64,000 bases of DNA from an uncultured bacterium (GTDB lineage Bacteria > Bacteroidota > Bacteroidia > Chitinophagales > Chitinophagaceae). Shown one piece after another: positions 18,128 through 26,391 of this stretch. The position numbers and the translations under genes are program-made. The notes beneath the pieces are model-generated. The model ran no database searches and had not been told where the DNA came from. It saw only the letters and a program-made list of their open reading frames with translations. The stretch lies in assembly GCA_903826405.1 (NCBI GenBank), contig CAIKEH010000003.1, forward strand, positions 1 through 64,000, written 5' to 3'. Position 1 is the stretch's first letter. Each line of letters starts with the position of its first letter.

Positions 18128-19138
18128 TCAATCCACTATGAAGGGGTAATCTTCTTGAACATAGACATCCTTCAACAGTTCATCATCTGAAGGCCATGGA
18201 CTTTCTTCGGCGAACTTAACGCATTCCTCCACCTCGATCCTGACCCGTTCATTGATGGTTTCGATCTCGTCTTCAGTCACCTTGAAATCGTTCAGGAGTT
18301 TCAATCGGCTGATCTCTATGGGATCCTTTTCCTTGTACTCCTCCACTTCTTCCTTGGTGCGGTATTTCTGGGGGTCGCTCATGGAGTGACCCTTGTAACG
18401 ATACGTCTTCATTTCCAGCAGGGTGGGGCCATCACCGTTACGCGCCCGTTTGACCGCTCGGGAAACGGCATCATGGACCGCTTCAGGATTCATGCCATCG
18501 ACGGAGTCTCCAGGCATGTCGTAAGCATCGGCCAATTTATAGATATCCACGACGTTGGATGTTCTGGTTACGGAAGTGCCCATGGCATACTGGTTATTCT
18601 CGCAGATGAAGATGACCGGTAGTTTCCAGGTCATTGCCAGATTGAAAGTTTCATGCAGTATGCCTTGGCGAGCTGCACCGTCACCGAAGAAGGTCAGGCT
18701 CACGTTGTCCGTTCCCTTGTATTTTTCTGCGAATGCCAGTCCGGCACCTGTCCCGATCTGCGCACCAACGATTCCGTGACCGCCGAAAAATCTTTCCTCA
18801 ACCCCGAAGAAGTGCATACTCCCCCCTTTCCCTTTTGAGCAGCCGGTGGCTTTTCCGTAAAGCTCAGCCATACAGGCTTTGGCGCTGATACCTTTGGCCA
18901 GTGCCAGTCCGTGGTCGCGGTAGGCGGTGATGAAAAAATCTTCTGGCCTAGTTGCAGTCATGCAACCAGCAGCAAGAGCTTCCTGACCGATGTACAAATG
19001 GCAGAAGCCTCTGATCTTCTGCATACCATAGAGTTGTCCTGTCTTGTCTTCGAATCGGCGAAGGAGCAGCATCAATTCATACCAGTAGAGATAGGTTTCC
19101 TTGCTGAATTTCGTCTCCGATGATTTCGTAGTAGCCAA
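18128..19138 (-). CDS. pdhA: Pyruvate dehydrogenase E1 component, alpha subunit
   Basis: The 336-residue protein is the thiamine diphosphate-binding alpha subunit of E1, which decarboxylates pyruvate and passes the acetyl group to E2. Typical segments are GFCHLYIGQEA, ITAYRDHGLALAKG, the TPP motif start FFGDGAARQG, and ICENNQYAMGTS. The phosphorylation-loop region YRYKGHSMSDP is present. A TTG start at 19136-19138 gives the family length. The frame is open to an ATG at 19276, but that extension overlaps the promoter area and recF. Beta subunit and E2 genes are not in the window. Confidence 0.93.
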   Translation of the reverse strand: MATTKSSETKFSKETYLYWYELMLLLRRFEDKTGQLYGMQKIRGFCHLYIGQEALAAGCMTATRPEDFFITAYRDHGLALAKGISAKACMAELYGKATGCSKGKGGSMHFFGVEERFFGGHGIVGAQIGTGAGLAFAEKYKGTDNVSLTFFGDGAARQGILHETFNLAMTWKLPVIFICENNQYAMGTSVTRTSNVVDIYKLADAYDMPGDSVDGMNPEAVHDAVSRAVKRARNGDGPTLLEMKTYRYKGHSMSDPQKYRTKEEVEEYKEKDPIEISRLKLLNDFKVTEDEIETINERVRIEVEECVKFAEESPWPSDDELLKDVYVQEDYPFIVD

Positions 19139-19156
19139 GTTTTCGGTTTTGAGGGG

Positions 19157-19164
19157 CAAATATA
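19157..19164 (-). promoter_or_regulatory. -7 box for pdhA (TATATTTG)
   Basis: The minus strand reads TATATTTG, an exact TAnnTTTG box, 18 bases before the TTG start. The implied leader is about 12 bases. Its location supports the shorter pdhA start. Confidence 0.6.
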
Positions 19165-19230
19165 AGACGAAAAAGGGAAAATAGGCTCTGTTTGGAATGG
19201 GTTTGAAGTGCTTTTCCGGCATCCTTAGCT

Positions 19231-19238
19231 TAAGTTTG
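19231..19238 (+). promoter_or_regulatory. -7 box for recF (TAAGTTTG)
   Basis: The plus strand reads TAAGTTTG, an exact TAnnTTTG box, 12 bases before the chosen recF ATG. The implied leader is only about 6 bases. Alternative recF starts upstream (19197) would precede this box. Confidence 0.55.
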
Positions 19239-19250
19239 CCAGTTGTCGCC

Positions 19251-20339
19251 ATGCCCCTGACCATCGACCATATCATCCTGACCCAATTCCGGAACTACGA
19301 TTCCGCCCGATTCGAGTTCACTGAACGCGTAGTGGGATTCTGCGGCCGTAATGGAGTGGGAAAGACCAACCTGCTGGATGCCATACATTATCTATGCTTT
19401 ACCAAAAGCTATTTCAGTCGTACAGATTCCAGCAGTGTGGGATTCGGTAGTCAGGGTTTCCGGATCGAGGGAGGATTCAGCAGAAACAACATGCATCTTA
19501 GGGTAGCCTGCATTCTCCGGGAGAATGGGAAAAAAGAGATCTGGAATGGAGAAGAATGTTACGATAAGTTCAGCATGCACATTGGTCAGCTCCCTGTCGT
19601 CATGGTTATCCCGGACGATATATCACTGATTACGGGCAGCAGTTCGGACCGTAGGAAATTCCTGGATACATTGCTGGCCCAGCTGAATCCGGACTATCTG
19701 CAGAGCCTGATCAGGTATAATAAGATCTTGCAACAGCGGAACAGTTGGTTGAAACAAGCTGCTGCAGGTCCTTCAGACAGGCAGGTTCTGGAAATACTCG
19801 ACCGTCAACTCCAGGAACCGGGTGATCTCATTTTCAGGGTGCGCAGGACATTCCTTGACGATTTCATAGCCCGTGTCCAGCTTTTGTATACGTACATTGC
19901 CGCAGGGTCAAGTGAAATCCCGCAAATGAGTTATCAGAGCCAATTGCTTGCCAAAGGTTTCCCGGAATTATTGTCAGATCATTTTCAGAAGGATCTGATC
20001 CTGCAACGTTCTAATGCAGGAGTGCACAAAGACGATCTTGAACTCGGGTTGGATGGTCAGCCATTCAAGACCATTGCCTCGCAGGGTCAGCAAAAGAGCC
20101 TTCTATTCGCACTCAAATTGGCCGAGTTCGAGGTTCTTCGGGAATCAAAAGGGTTCCCTCCCCTGCTTTTGTTGGACGATATCTTTGAGAAACTGGATGA
20201 GGAGAGGATGCAGCACCTGCTGAAAAGGGTTTGCATCGAAAATGATGGTCAGGTCTTCATCACAGACACTCACTGCGGAAGGATAAAAGAGGTGCTGGCC
20301 GGACTGGGCACTCAGGTACAACTGGTCGAATTGGGATGA
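19251..20339 (+). CDS. recF: DNA replication and repair protein RecF
   Basis: The 362-residue SMC-like ATPase helps load RecA at single-strand gaps. Walker A is GRNGVGKTN at 32-40; the signature and Walker B region reads LLLLDDIFEKLDEERMQHLL near 310-330. Other RecF segments are LITGSSSDRRKFLD and QGQQKSLLFALKLAEF. The start at 19251 (MPLTIDHIILTQFRNYDS) gives the family N-terminus; a longer frame begins at 19197. It is divergent from pdhA and followed by a DUF721 gene, a common pairing. Confidence 0.95.
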   Translation: MPLTIDHIILTQFRNYDSARFEFTERVVGFCGRNGVGKTNLLDAIHYLCFTKSYFSRTDSSSVGFGSQGFRIEGGFSRNNMHLRVACILRENGKKEIWNGEECYDKFSMHIGQLPVVMVIPDDISLITGSSSDRRKFLDTLLAQLNPDYLQSLIRYNKILQQRNSWLKQAAAGPSDRQVLEILDRQLQEPGDLIFRVRRTFLDDFIARVQLLYTYIAAGSSEIPQMSYQSQLLAKGFPELLSDHFQKDLILQRSNAGVHKDDLELGLDGQPFKTIASQGQQKSLLFALKLAEFEVLRESKGFPPLLLLDDIFEKLDEERMQHLLKRVCIENDGQVFITDTHCGRIKEVLAGLGTQVQLVELG

Positions 20340-20370
20340 ATAGTCTTTCTTTAACTTATAACTAAATACT

Positions 20371-20655
20371 TTGTCACACGAGATCAGCATAGGTCAGGCC
20401 ATTCAGCAGTTCCTCCGTAAAAGCCGGTTGAAGTCAGGCATTCAATCCCTGCAGATCGAGGAGGTATGGGAAAACCTGATGGGAAAGACGATATCCCGAT
20501 ACACGGAAAAGGTTCAACTCATCAATCATACTCTTTTCATAACCACTTCCGTTGCTCCCTTGAAGACGGAGTTGCTCTTTCAGAAGGAAAAGATCATACA
20601 GCGTGTCAACGAGGCCATGGGGGAATCGGTCGTTAGGGAGATAGTAATACAATAG
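20371..20655 (+). CDS. DUF721 (DciA-like) protein
   Basis: The 94-residue protein begins at a TTG (MSHEISIGQAIQQFLRKS) and matches DUF721: EVWENLMGKTISRYTEKVQL then LFITTSVAPLKTELLFQKEKIIQRVNE. The family includes DciA, a helicase-loading factor in bacteria that lack DnaC/DnaI, which makes a role near replication plausible. It lies 31 bases after recF on the same strand. The short C-terminal part ends just where an inverted repeat begins. Confidence 0.85.
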   Translation: MSHEISIGQAIQQFLRKSRLKSGIQSLQIEEVWENLMGKTISRYTEKVQLINHTLFITTSVAPLKTELLFQKEKIIQRVNEAMGESVVREIVIQ

Positions 20656-20772
20656 ATTCCGAATTGTGAATTCGGATTCCGGATTGAACAGCCAACAGCA
20701 ACACAGAGAGGGGCCACCATCTGTTAATCACGACATGAATTTGCGAATTCGGAATCCGGAATTCACGAATTC
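20655..20772. repeat. Imperfect inverted repeat between convergent genes
   Basis: The arms 20655-20685 and 20745-20772 share GGAATCCG-AATTCAC-AATTC in opposite orientation, with two single-base bulges, around a spacer of about 60 bases. The right arm overlaps the last codons of the CBS gene. It could act as a two-way terminator for the DUF721 and CBS genes, though there is no clean T run. Confidence 0.65.
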
Positions 20773-21191
20773 AAGTATTGCTGCAAGTGCTCGATGGTGT
20801 CTTTTTGCACGAGCATGGTTTCTTTGACCACGTCTATGACGGAAAGCACACCGTAGAACTCCTCGTTCTCAAAAACGGGTAGGTATCTGATATTGTGATT
20901 GCCCATGATTTCCATGCAGTCGTCAAGGGAATGTTCCGGTGTTACGTGAGGCAGGTATTCAGACATGATCTCCCCGACTTGGAGTTCGGATGATGATTTT
21001 CCGTAAAGAATGACTTTTCGGGCATAATCTCGTTCCGTGAAAAGGCCCCTGTACTTCTCCCCCTCCATGACGATGATAGATCCGATATTCTTTTCTGCCA
21101 TAATTCGGAGGGCTTCCAAGACGGTGGCTTCAGGTCCTATGGTCACGTTGCTACGCCCTTTTCTTTTGAAAATGTCTTCTGCTTTTTTCAT
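20763..21191 (-). CDS. CBS-domain pair protein
   Basis: The 142-residue protein is two CBS motifs: TIGPEATVLEALRIMAEKNIGSIIVM with GLFTERDYARKV, and VTPEHSLDDCMEIMGNHNIRYLPV with GVLSVIDVVKE. CBS pairs bind adenosine nucleotides and sense energy state; stand-alone forms like this are frequent and have no fixed target. No signal peptide or membrane segment. It converges on the DUF721 gene. Confidence 0.93.
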   Translation of the reverse strand: MKKAEDIFKRKGRSNVTIGPEATVLEALRIMAEKNIGSIIVMEGEKYRGLFTERDYARKVILYGKSSSELQVGEIMSEYLPHVTPEHSLDDCMEIMGNHNIRYLPVFENEEFYGVLSVIDVVKETMLVQKDTIEHLQQYLNS

Positions 21192-21264
21192 GTTGAGTTT
21201 ATTTTAGGTCAGCGTCCGGGGCAGATTATGAATATACGGAAAAAAGAGAAGGGGAAAAAGGGAT

Positions 21265-22317
21265 TCAATTCAGTCGGATTCGGGGATCGATCCAGGCATA
21301 GAGGAGATCGGTCAAGATGTTGACGAGCACGAACAGGCAGGCAGTGAGCATTACACTTCCCATGACTACAGGATAATCCAGTTTTTCCAGTGCATCCACG
21401 GTCACTTTACCAATTCCTTTCCATCCGAAAATGTATTCCACGAAAAAAGCCCCGGCAAGCAATTCAGCGAACCATCCAGTGACGGCGGTGATGACCGGGT
21501 TCAAGGCATTGGGCAGCGCATGACGGAATATGATCCTGTTCTCGGAAAGTCCCTTGGCACGGGCGGTCCTGATGTAATCCTGTTCCAGAACATCCAACAG
21601 GGCACTTCGGGTCAATTGAGTGATTATGGCGAGCGGCCGTATACCCAGCGTGATCGCAGGCAGGATCAGATTCCGCAGTACGATCCTCCGACCAAGGAAT
21701 GGATCCAAATCGAAAAGGCTGCCGGTCATCGTCAGTCCGGTCCAATTATTCCACAGATATCCGAATAGATAAGCGATGATGATCCCCATGAAGAAAGATG
21801 GCGCTGAGATGCCTAGCACGGAACCGAAAATGGAAGTGGTATCCATCCAGGTACCTTTCTTGACGGCAGCCACCGTGCCCAACACGATCCCCAAGATTGT
21901 AGCGAATGCCATTGCTGCCAGGGCGAGTATTATTGTTCCTGGCAATGCATCTGCCAAAAGTTCGCCTACTTCTTTTTTCGTTTGGTATGAACGTCTCAGG
22001 TAAGGTATTTTGATACCGAATTTCGTGTCACCACCAATGAAAAACCCCCTCAGCTTCTTCTTTTGCACATCTGCGCGGGAATGCACACTGATTGGAGAGA
22101 TGTCCCGGATGTAGTAAAGGAATTGCTTCCATTTGGGCTGATCCAGGTAAAGTTCGCTCCTGATGTTCGCCAGGGTTTTGGCATCACCCGTTTGCCCCAT
22201 GACCAAACGGGCAGGGTCTCCGAATCCCTGGAACAAAAAAAATACGACAGTGACCACGCCCATCAGAACAAGTAGTCCATACAGGCATTTTCGAATGATG
22301 AAGTTGATCAACCCCAT
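21265..22317 (-). CDS. Oligopeptide-type ABC transporter permease (DppB/OppB family)
   Basis: The 350-residue protein is a DppB-like permease with an N-terminal membrane segment (YGLLVLMGVVTVVFFLF), a periplasmic stretch of about 85 residues, and five more membrane segments. The EAA loop reads RTARAKGLSENRIIFRHALPNALNP, the site that contacts the ATPase. The start at 22315-22317 fits the family; the longer frame to 22377 overlaps the upstream gene. No binding protein, second permease or ATPase gene is next to it, which is unusual for E. coli-type operons though common in Bacteroidota. Confidence 0.9.
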   Translation of the reverse strand: MGLINFIIRKCLYGLLVLMGVVTVVFFLFQGFGDPARLVMGQTGDAKTLANIRSELYLDQPKWKQFLYYIRDISPISVHSRADVQKKKLRGFFIGGDTKFGIKIPYLRRSYQTKKEVGELLADALPGTIILALAAMAFATILGIVLGTVAAVKKGTWMDTTSIFGSVLGISAPSFFMGIIIAYLFGYLWNNWTGLTMTGSLFDLDPFLGRRIVLRNLILPAITLGIRPLAIITQLTRSALLDVLEQDYIRTARAKGLSENRIIFRHALPNALNPVITAVTGWFAELLAGAFFVEYIFGWKGIGKVTVDALEKLDYPVVMGSVMLTACLFVLVNILTDLLYAWIDPRIRLN

Positions 22318-22321
22318 CTGC

Positions 22322-23488
22322 TTATTGTATTTGACGTAATCTTTCCAGTTCTTCCATTGCCTTGGGGAAATCCGCATGTGCCCATTTGCCGATTACCGTA
22401 CCCTTTTTCATTAAGAATATGACTGGGTTGGCCCTTGCCGCTGTTTTGATTGCCACGGCATCACCTTTGAATACCGGAGCGTCGATTCCAGCTTGTTTCA
22501 TTGCCATTTTCGCAGCCTCTTCATCTGAAGAGATCACAAAAAGTGGGATCTGCTTCTCCCTTGCTTTGACCTGTATGGCCCAAAGTTCCTTGCCCCATTT
22601 TTCCAGTTCGTCGTTGGGGTAGAGTTTAAGACCAAAAAGTAGGAGGCTGTATCCGGGTGCAGAGAGTAAGGCCTGAGTTGTATCGGACCCCGTTCCGGTA
22701 ATGATGACGAAATCTTTCACGGGAGGTTCGGCATTTCCTTTGCGTACGATCTTGTCATATCTTTTTTGGAAAACATAGCTTGAGTCATTGAAATCGGCAG
22801 GGAAATGGTCCGCATCGAATTCCATCGTTTTCCCTTGTTTCACATAAACGAAATTGATCACCGTACTATCAGGCAATGAGCCAGGAGGGATATTCATTTG
22901 TTCCGGCAGGTTGTTTCCCACTTTATAGGCTAGGCAATCCACCACCGGAAGGTGTTTGAGCGTGTACGATTGAAGGGCAAAGGAAAAGAGTACTGTCACG
23001 ATCATGATGAGCCGTGCTACTCTGGGAGGCAGAAAACTGGCCACTTCCTTGCGTTTCATGAAAATGAACAGCACCAGGACGAGCAGGACAAGGTCCTTGT
23101 AGAAAGACATCTTCGCCGTCAGCTTTATGCATTCACCCATGCATCCGCATTCATGTATTTTGCCGGACAATACAGCGTATGCGGTCAGGAAGGTGAAGAA
23201 AATAGTGAGCAGCAGCAGCAGCCAGCTGAACAAAGAGAATTTCCAACCCAGCAGCACCGCTACGCCTGCGATGATCTCAAAAGCGATCATGAGGATGGAC
23301 AGCCCCATTGTCCAGGAGTTGAACTGGGGCACCCCCCAAACTTCGAAGAACTCCTGCATTTTGTAGCTCAGTCCAGTGGGGTCATTGGCCTTGATGAGTC
23401 CGCTGAAGATGAAGAGTGCTCCAACGATGATCCTGGATAAACCAAGGGTTTTTTTCATTTCAATCTGATTTTCATTCGCCAGGTTCAT
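22322..23488 (-). CDS. BT_3928-family protein (DoxX-like membrane domain plus thioredoxin-like domain)
   Basis: The 388-residue protein has four hydrophobic segments in residues about 15-170 of DoxX type (GLSRIIVGALFIFSGLIKANDP), with CGCMGEC between them, and a soluble C-terminal part that resembles a thioredoxin fold (LFVISSDEEAAKMAMKQAGI ... NPVIFLMKKGTVIGKW) but lacks the CxxC pair. This is the Bacteroidota family named after BT_3928. Its ATG overlaps the stop of the DUF1599 gene by ATGA; an ATG 30 bases later (MKKTLGL) is the alternative. Function unknown; redox or membrane homeostasis is a guess from the DoxX part. Confidence 0.85.
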   Translation of the reverse strand: MNLANENQIEMKKTLGLSRIIVGALFIFSGLIKANDPTGLSYKMQEFFEVWGVPQFNSWTMGLSILMIAFEIIAGVAVLLGWKFSLFSWLLLLLTIFFTFLTAYAVLSGKIHECGCMGECIKLTAKMSFYKDLVLLVLVLFIFMKRKEVASFLPPRVARLIMIVTVLFSFALQSYTLKHLPVVDCLAYKVGNNLPEQMNIPPGSLPDSTVINFVYVKQGKTMEFDADHFPADFNDSSYVFQKRYDKIVRKGNAEPPVKDFVIITGTGSDTTQALLSAPGYSLLLFGLKLYPNDELEKWGKELWAIQVKAREKQIPLFVISSDEEAAKMAMKQAGIDAPVFKGDAVAIKTAARANPVIFLMKKGTVIGKWAHADFPKAMEELERLRQIQ

Positions 23489-24039
23489 CCCCGGTGCTTG
23501 CCTTCCCGGATCAGCACGAGCGCAAATAGGGCATAATTGATAATGTCTGTGAAATTGGCATCTATTCCTTCGCTGATCAGGGTGCGTCCGTCGTTGGCCA
23601 GGATTTGTCGGATGCGTAACAGTTTCATTAAAATGAGGTCGGTCAGGCTCTCTTGGCTCATGTCTCTCCAGGCTTCGCCATAGTCATGGTTTTTATCCAA
23701 CATGATTCTACGTGCGAAGGCTGCCTGTTCCGTGAACAGGTTATCCACCGTGAGTTCGTCCAGATCCTCCAGGGCCTCTCCTTTCAAATGCAGTTGGATG
23801 AGTCCTATGATGCCATAATTCACGATACCCATGAACTCACCCCGAAGGTCATCACCCACTTTCTGAGTCCCCTTTTCCTGTATGGTTCGTATGCGCTGTG
23901 CTTTGATGAAGATCTGATCGGTAACCGAAATGATACGCAGAACTCTCCAGGACGTTCCATAATCCCGGGCTTTTTTCAGGAAGATATTCCTGCAATGGTC
24001 AAGTTCAAGGTCGTAAGGTTGATTTGTCGTATTGATCAT
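23485..24039 (-). CDS. DUF1599 protein
   Basis: The 184-residue protein consists of two related halves: CRNIFLKKARDYGTSWRVLR and AFARRIMLDKNHDYGEAWRDM, each followed by a helix ending in NYG or NYA. This is the DUF1599 signature, with KxxDYG in both copies. Cytoplasmic, function unknown. It is divergent from folP and coupled to the BT_3928-family gene by an ATGA overlap; the folP-DUF1599-BT_3928 order is a familiar one in Bacteroidota. Confidence 0.9.
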   Translation of the reverse strand: MINTTNQPYDLELDHCRNIFLKKARDYGTSWRVLRIISVTDQIFIKAQRIRTIQEKGTQKVGDDLRGEFMGIVNYGIIGLIQLHLKGEALEDLDELTVDNLFTEQAAFARRIMLDKNHDYGEAWRDMSQESLTDLILMKLLRIRQILANDGRTLISEGIDANFTDIINYALFALVLIREGKHRG

Positions 24040-24091
24040 GGTTCAACTGAATTCCATTCAGGTCAAGGAGGATCCGAAACCTCGATATGTC

Positions 24092-24099
24092 TATCTTCG
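24092..24099 (+). promoter_or_regulatory. Possible -7 box for folP (TATCTTCG)
   Basis: TATCTTCG is one base off TAnnTTTG. The same 8-mer stands before the DUF6089 gene and the dihydroorotase-like gene. It lies 26 bases before the folP ATG at 24126 and would rule out the upstream ATG at 24087. Confidence 0.45.
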
Positions 24100-24125
24100 T
24101 CATCAAAAATAAACAAGAACCACCA

Positions 24126-24959
24126 ATGTGGAGCATGAATTCAAAAGGACGCATCTGGCATGTGGATGGGCCTTTGGTCATGGGTATCGTGAATGCCACG
24201 CCAGACTCATTCCATGCGGGTAGCCGTGTCGGGGAGGTTTCAACAGCCATTACGTTGGCAAATGAAATGGTCAAACAGGGTGCCGCGATTCTGGACATAG
24301 GAGGTCAAAGTACAAGACCCGGGAGCCTGCGCATCGGTATTCAGGAGGAGTTGGATCGTGCCATTCCTGTGATCGAAGCGATTCGGAGATCCCATCCGGA
24401 GATATTGATATCCTCTGACACCTTTCAGTCTGCTGTTGCCAAAGCTGCTGTACAGGCAGGCGCGGACATCGTCAACGACATTTCAGGGGGGGCAATGGAT
24501 CCGGGGATGATCCCCATGGTGGCTTCGCTGAAAGTGCCTTTCATCTGCATGCATATGCAAGGGGAACCTTCCACGATGCAGATCGATCCCCATTATGAGG
24601 ATGTCGTAAGTGAGGTACTGGATTATTTCATTGCCCGTCGGAAGGAATGTCTGAATGCCGGTATCCAGGATCTGATCATCGACCCGGGTTTCGGATTCGG
24701 CAAAACGGTCGGCCATAATTTCTCCCTTCTTAAGGCACTCCCCCAATTCCGTATCCTGGGCACCCCCCTGCTGGCGGGATTATCCAGGAAGTCCATGATC
24801 ACTCGAACACTCGGGATCACTGCTTCGGAAGCGCTGAATGGTACCACTGCATTGAACATGGCGGCTTTGATGGGAGGAGCGAACATTCTCCGGGTACATG
24901 ATGTTCGGGAAGCAGTGGAAACAGTGAAGCTTTTCCGAGCCATTCAGCAGGGTAAATAG
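24126..24959 (+). CDS. folP: Dihydropteroate synthase
   Basis: The 277-residue TIM-barrel enzyme condenses p-aminobenzoate with dihydropterin diphosphate in folate synthesis. Both family signatures are present: MGIVNATPDSFHAGSR and ILDIGGQSTRPGS. IIDPGFGFGKTVGHN and LLAGLSRKSMI complete the active site. The start at 24126 (MWSMNSKGRIW) aligns with other Bacteroidota FolP N-termini; the frame is open to 24087. An IS3-family element was inserted 60 bases after the stop codon. Confidence 0.95.
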   Translation: MWSMNSKGRIWHVDGPLVMGIVNATPDSFHAGSRVGEVSTAITLANEMVKQGAAILDIGGQSTRPGSLRIGIQEELDRAIPVIEAIRRSHPEILISSDTFQSAVAKAAVQAGADIVNDISGGAMDPGMIPMVASLKVPFICMHMQGEPSTMQIDPHYEDVVSEVLDYFIARRKECLNAGIQDLIIDPGFGFGKTVGHNFSLLKALPQFRILGTPLLAGLSRKSMITRTLGITASEALNGTTALNMAALMGGANILRVHDVREAVETVKLFRAIQQGK

Positions 24960-25055
24960 TTGAATGGCTCCATTTGAACGATAGTCATGAGCATCTTGTG
25001 ATCGACGAAATGATGTGTCTCGTCCTGAAAAAAGTTGACTACAAAATCAACAAAT

Positions 25056-25448
25056 ATGGACGGATTAAAGATTACCATCAAAACCTCGAAGCTTCAAAAA
25101 ACCTTTAGTGAGGCCTTCAAAAAACAAGTTGTTAGGGAATATGAGCAAGGGCTGCTTAATAAAGACCAGTTACAGGTAAAATATGGACTAGGTGGCAACA
25201 GTACTGTATTAAAATGGTGCCGCAAATATGGTAAATTAGCCTATCCCAAACAATCAGCCACTGGCAGACCAATGAAAGATCCCCAAAAACAACGTATAAA
25301 AGAACTGGAAGCCAAACTAAAAGCTGCGGAGTTAAAGCTAAAAGTTTATGACAAACTGATTGAGGTAACCAATCGTGAACTGGATGCTGATATCGTAAAA
25401 AAAATAGAGGCCAGGTTGTCCGGGAATTGGCAACAGAAAAAGAGATAA
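25056..25448 (+). CDS. IS3-family transposase OrfA
   Basis: The 130-residue protein has the helix-turn-helix of IS3 OrfA: FSEAFKKQVVREYEQGLLNKDQLQVKYGLGGNSTVLKWCRKYG, then a leucine-zipper-like helix (RIKELEAKLKAAELKLKVYDKL). It binds the terminal repeats and joins OrfB through a -1 frameshift at AAAAAG (25437-25442), six bases before the OrfA stop. The ATG at 25056 is preferred to a TTG at 25035 that lies in the left inverted repeat. Confidence 0.9.
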   Translation: MDGLKITIKTSKLQKTFSEAFKKQVVREYEQGLLNKDQLQVKYGLGGNSTVLKWCRKYGKLAYPKQSATGRPMKDPQKQRIKELEAKLKAAELKLKVYDKLIEVTNRELDADIVKKIEARLSGNWQQKKR

Positions 25449-26345
25449 GCATTACTGCTGTATGTCGTCAACTTGGCTATAGTAAGCAAGCTTACTATAA
25501 AACAAAGAGTAATCAACAAAAGAAACTTTGCTATCGTAACATGGCCAAACAAGAAGTACTGGAGGTGTGAGCAGCTGCCCCGTACGGGCACAAGAAAGCT
25601 ATATTACCTACTGGAAAAAAAGTTTAACCAAGAGCATATCCCTGTTGGGCGTGACAAACTTTTTTCCATACTGCGGGATGAGCAGCTATTGATCATTAAA
25701 AAGAAACGTTATACAAAAACAACCAATTCAAAACACTGGCTGCATAAGTATCCTAACCTGGTAAAAGGTTTGAGCGTTTTCCGTCCTGAGCAAATATGGG
25801 TAGCTGATATTACCTACTTATCCATTGAAAAAGGGTTTATATATCTGCATTTAATTACTGATGCCTATTCTAAACAAATCATGGGTTATTGCTTAAGTGA
25901 TAATTTGGCAGCAACATCTACTATTAAAGCATTAAAGATGGCCATTACAAACCGAAAGTATAAAACCCCGCTTATTCATCATTCTGACAGAGGTCTGCAA
26001 TATTGCAGTGCCGGTTATGTTAACCTCTTAGAGAAAAATACAATTGAAATAAGTATGACTCAGGACGGTAATCCTTACGATAATGCTATTGCGGGAAGAG
26101 TTAATGGAATACTTAAAGATGAGTTTGCATTAGATGATATATTACCAAATTTTGATCAGGCAAAGAAACAGACAGATCAGGCAATATTATTTTATAATAC
26201 CAAACGGCCGCATTTAAGTTGCCAGATGCTTACTCCAACACAAATGCACAGTCAAACCAAGCTGAAAATTAAAACATGGGCTAAAAAAAATCACAAGAAC
26301 TTTGGAGGTTCTTGTGATTTTTTAACTTTACTTCAACATTTATAA
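25442..26345 (+). pseudogene. IS3-family transposase OrfB, frameshifted and with catalytic Glu replaced by Gly
   Basis: After the -1 slip at AAAAAG the frame reads EISITAVCRQLGYSKQAYYK, the usual OrfB start, but stops at TGA 25568-25570. The rest continues in another frame (PRTGTRKLYYLLEKKF onward), so one base was gained or two lost near 25568. The DDE core has Asp in WVADITYLS and Asp in HHSDRGLQY. The catalytic Glu should stand 36 residues after the second Asp, but the text is DNAIAGRVNGIL: codon GGA where GAA is expected. Two independent defects suggest an inactive copy. Confidence 0.88.
26286..26323 (+). terminator. 15-bp hairpin with T run inside the OrfB 3' end
   Basis: AAAAATCACAAGAAC (26286-26300) and its exact complement (26308-26322) pair around a 7-base loop. 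The downstream arm ends in T, so it reads as a Rho-independent terminator while still being in the OrfB frame. It probably stops transcripts leaving the element toward the FKBP gene. Confidence 0.75.
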
Positions 26346-26391
26346 ACCAGTCAACCTTTTTTAGGACTAGTCACGGGAAAAATGTATCCGA

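Larger units (their letters stand above)
25020..26369 (+). mobile_element. Degenerate IS3-family insertion sequence, 1350 bp
   Basis: Terminal inverted repeats are 25020-25039 and 26350-26369 (17 of 20 positions match; left TCGTCCTGAAAAAAGTTGAC). The flanks carry GTC on both sides (25017-25019 and 26370-26372), a 3-bp target duplication. OrfA, an AAAAAG slippery site and a DDE OrfB are in the standard IS3 order. The element is much richer in A and T than its neighbours. OrfB is frameshifted and lacks its catalytic Glu, so this copy should not move on its own. Confidence 0.92.

Noticed and set aside
22952-23440. 162-codon plus-strand frame opposite the BT_3928 gene
   Set aside because: Low-complexity, Gln/Glu-rich shadow of the membrane segments on the other strand.
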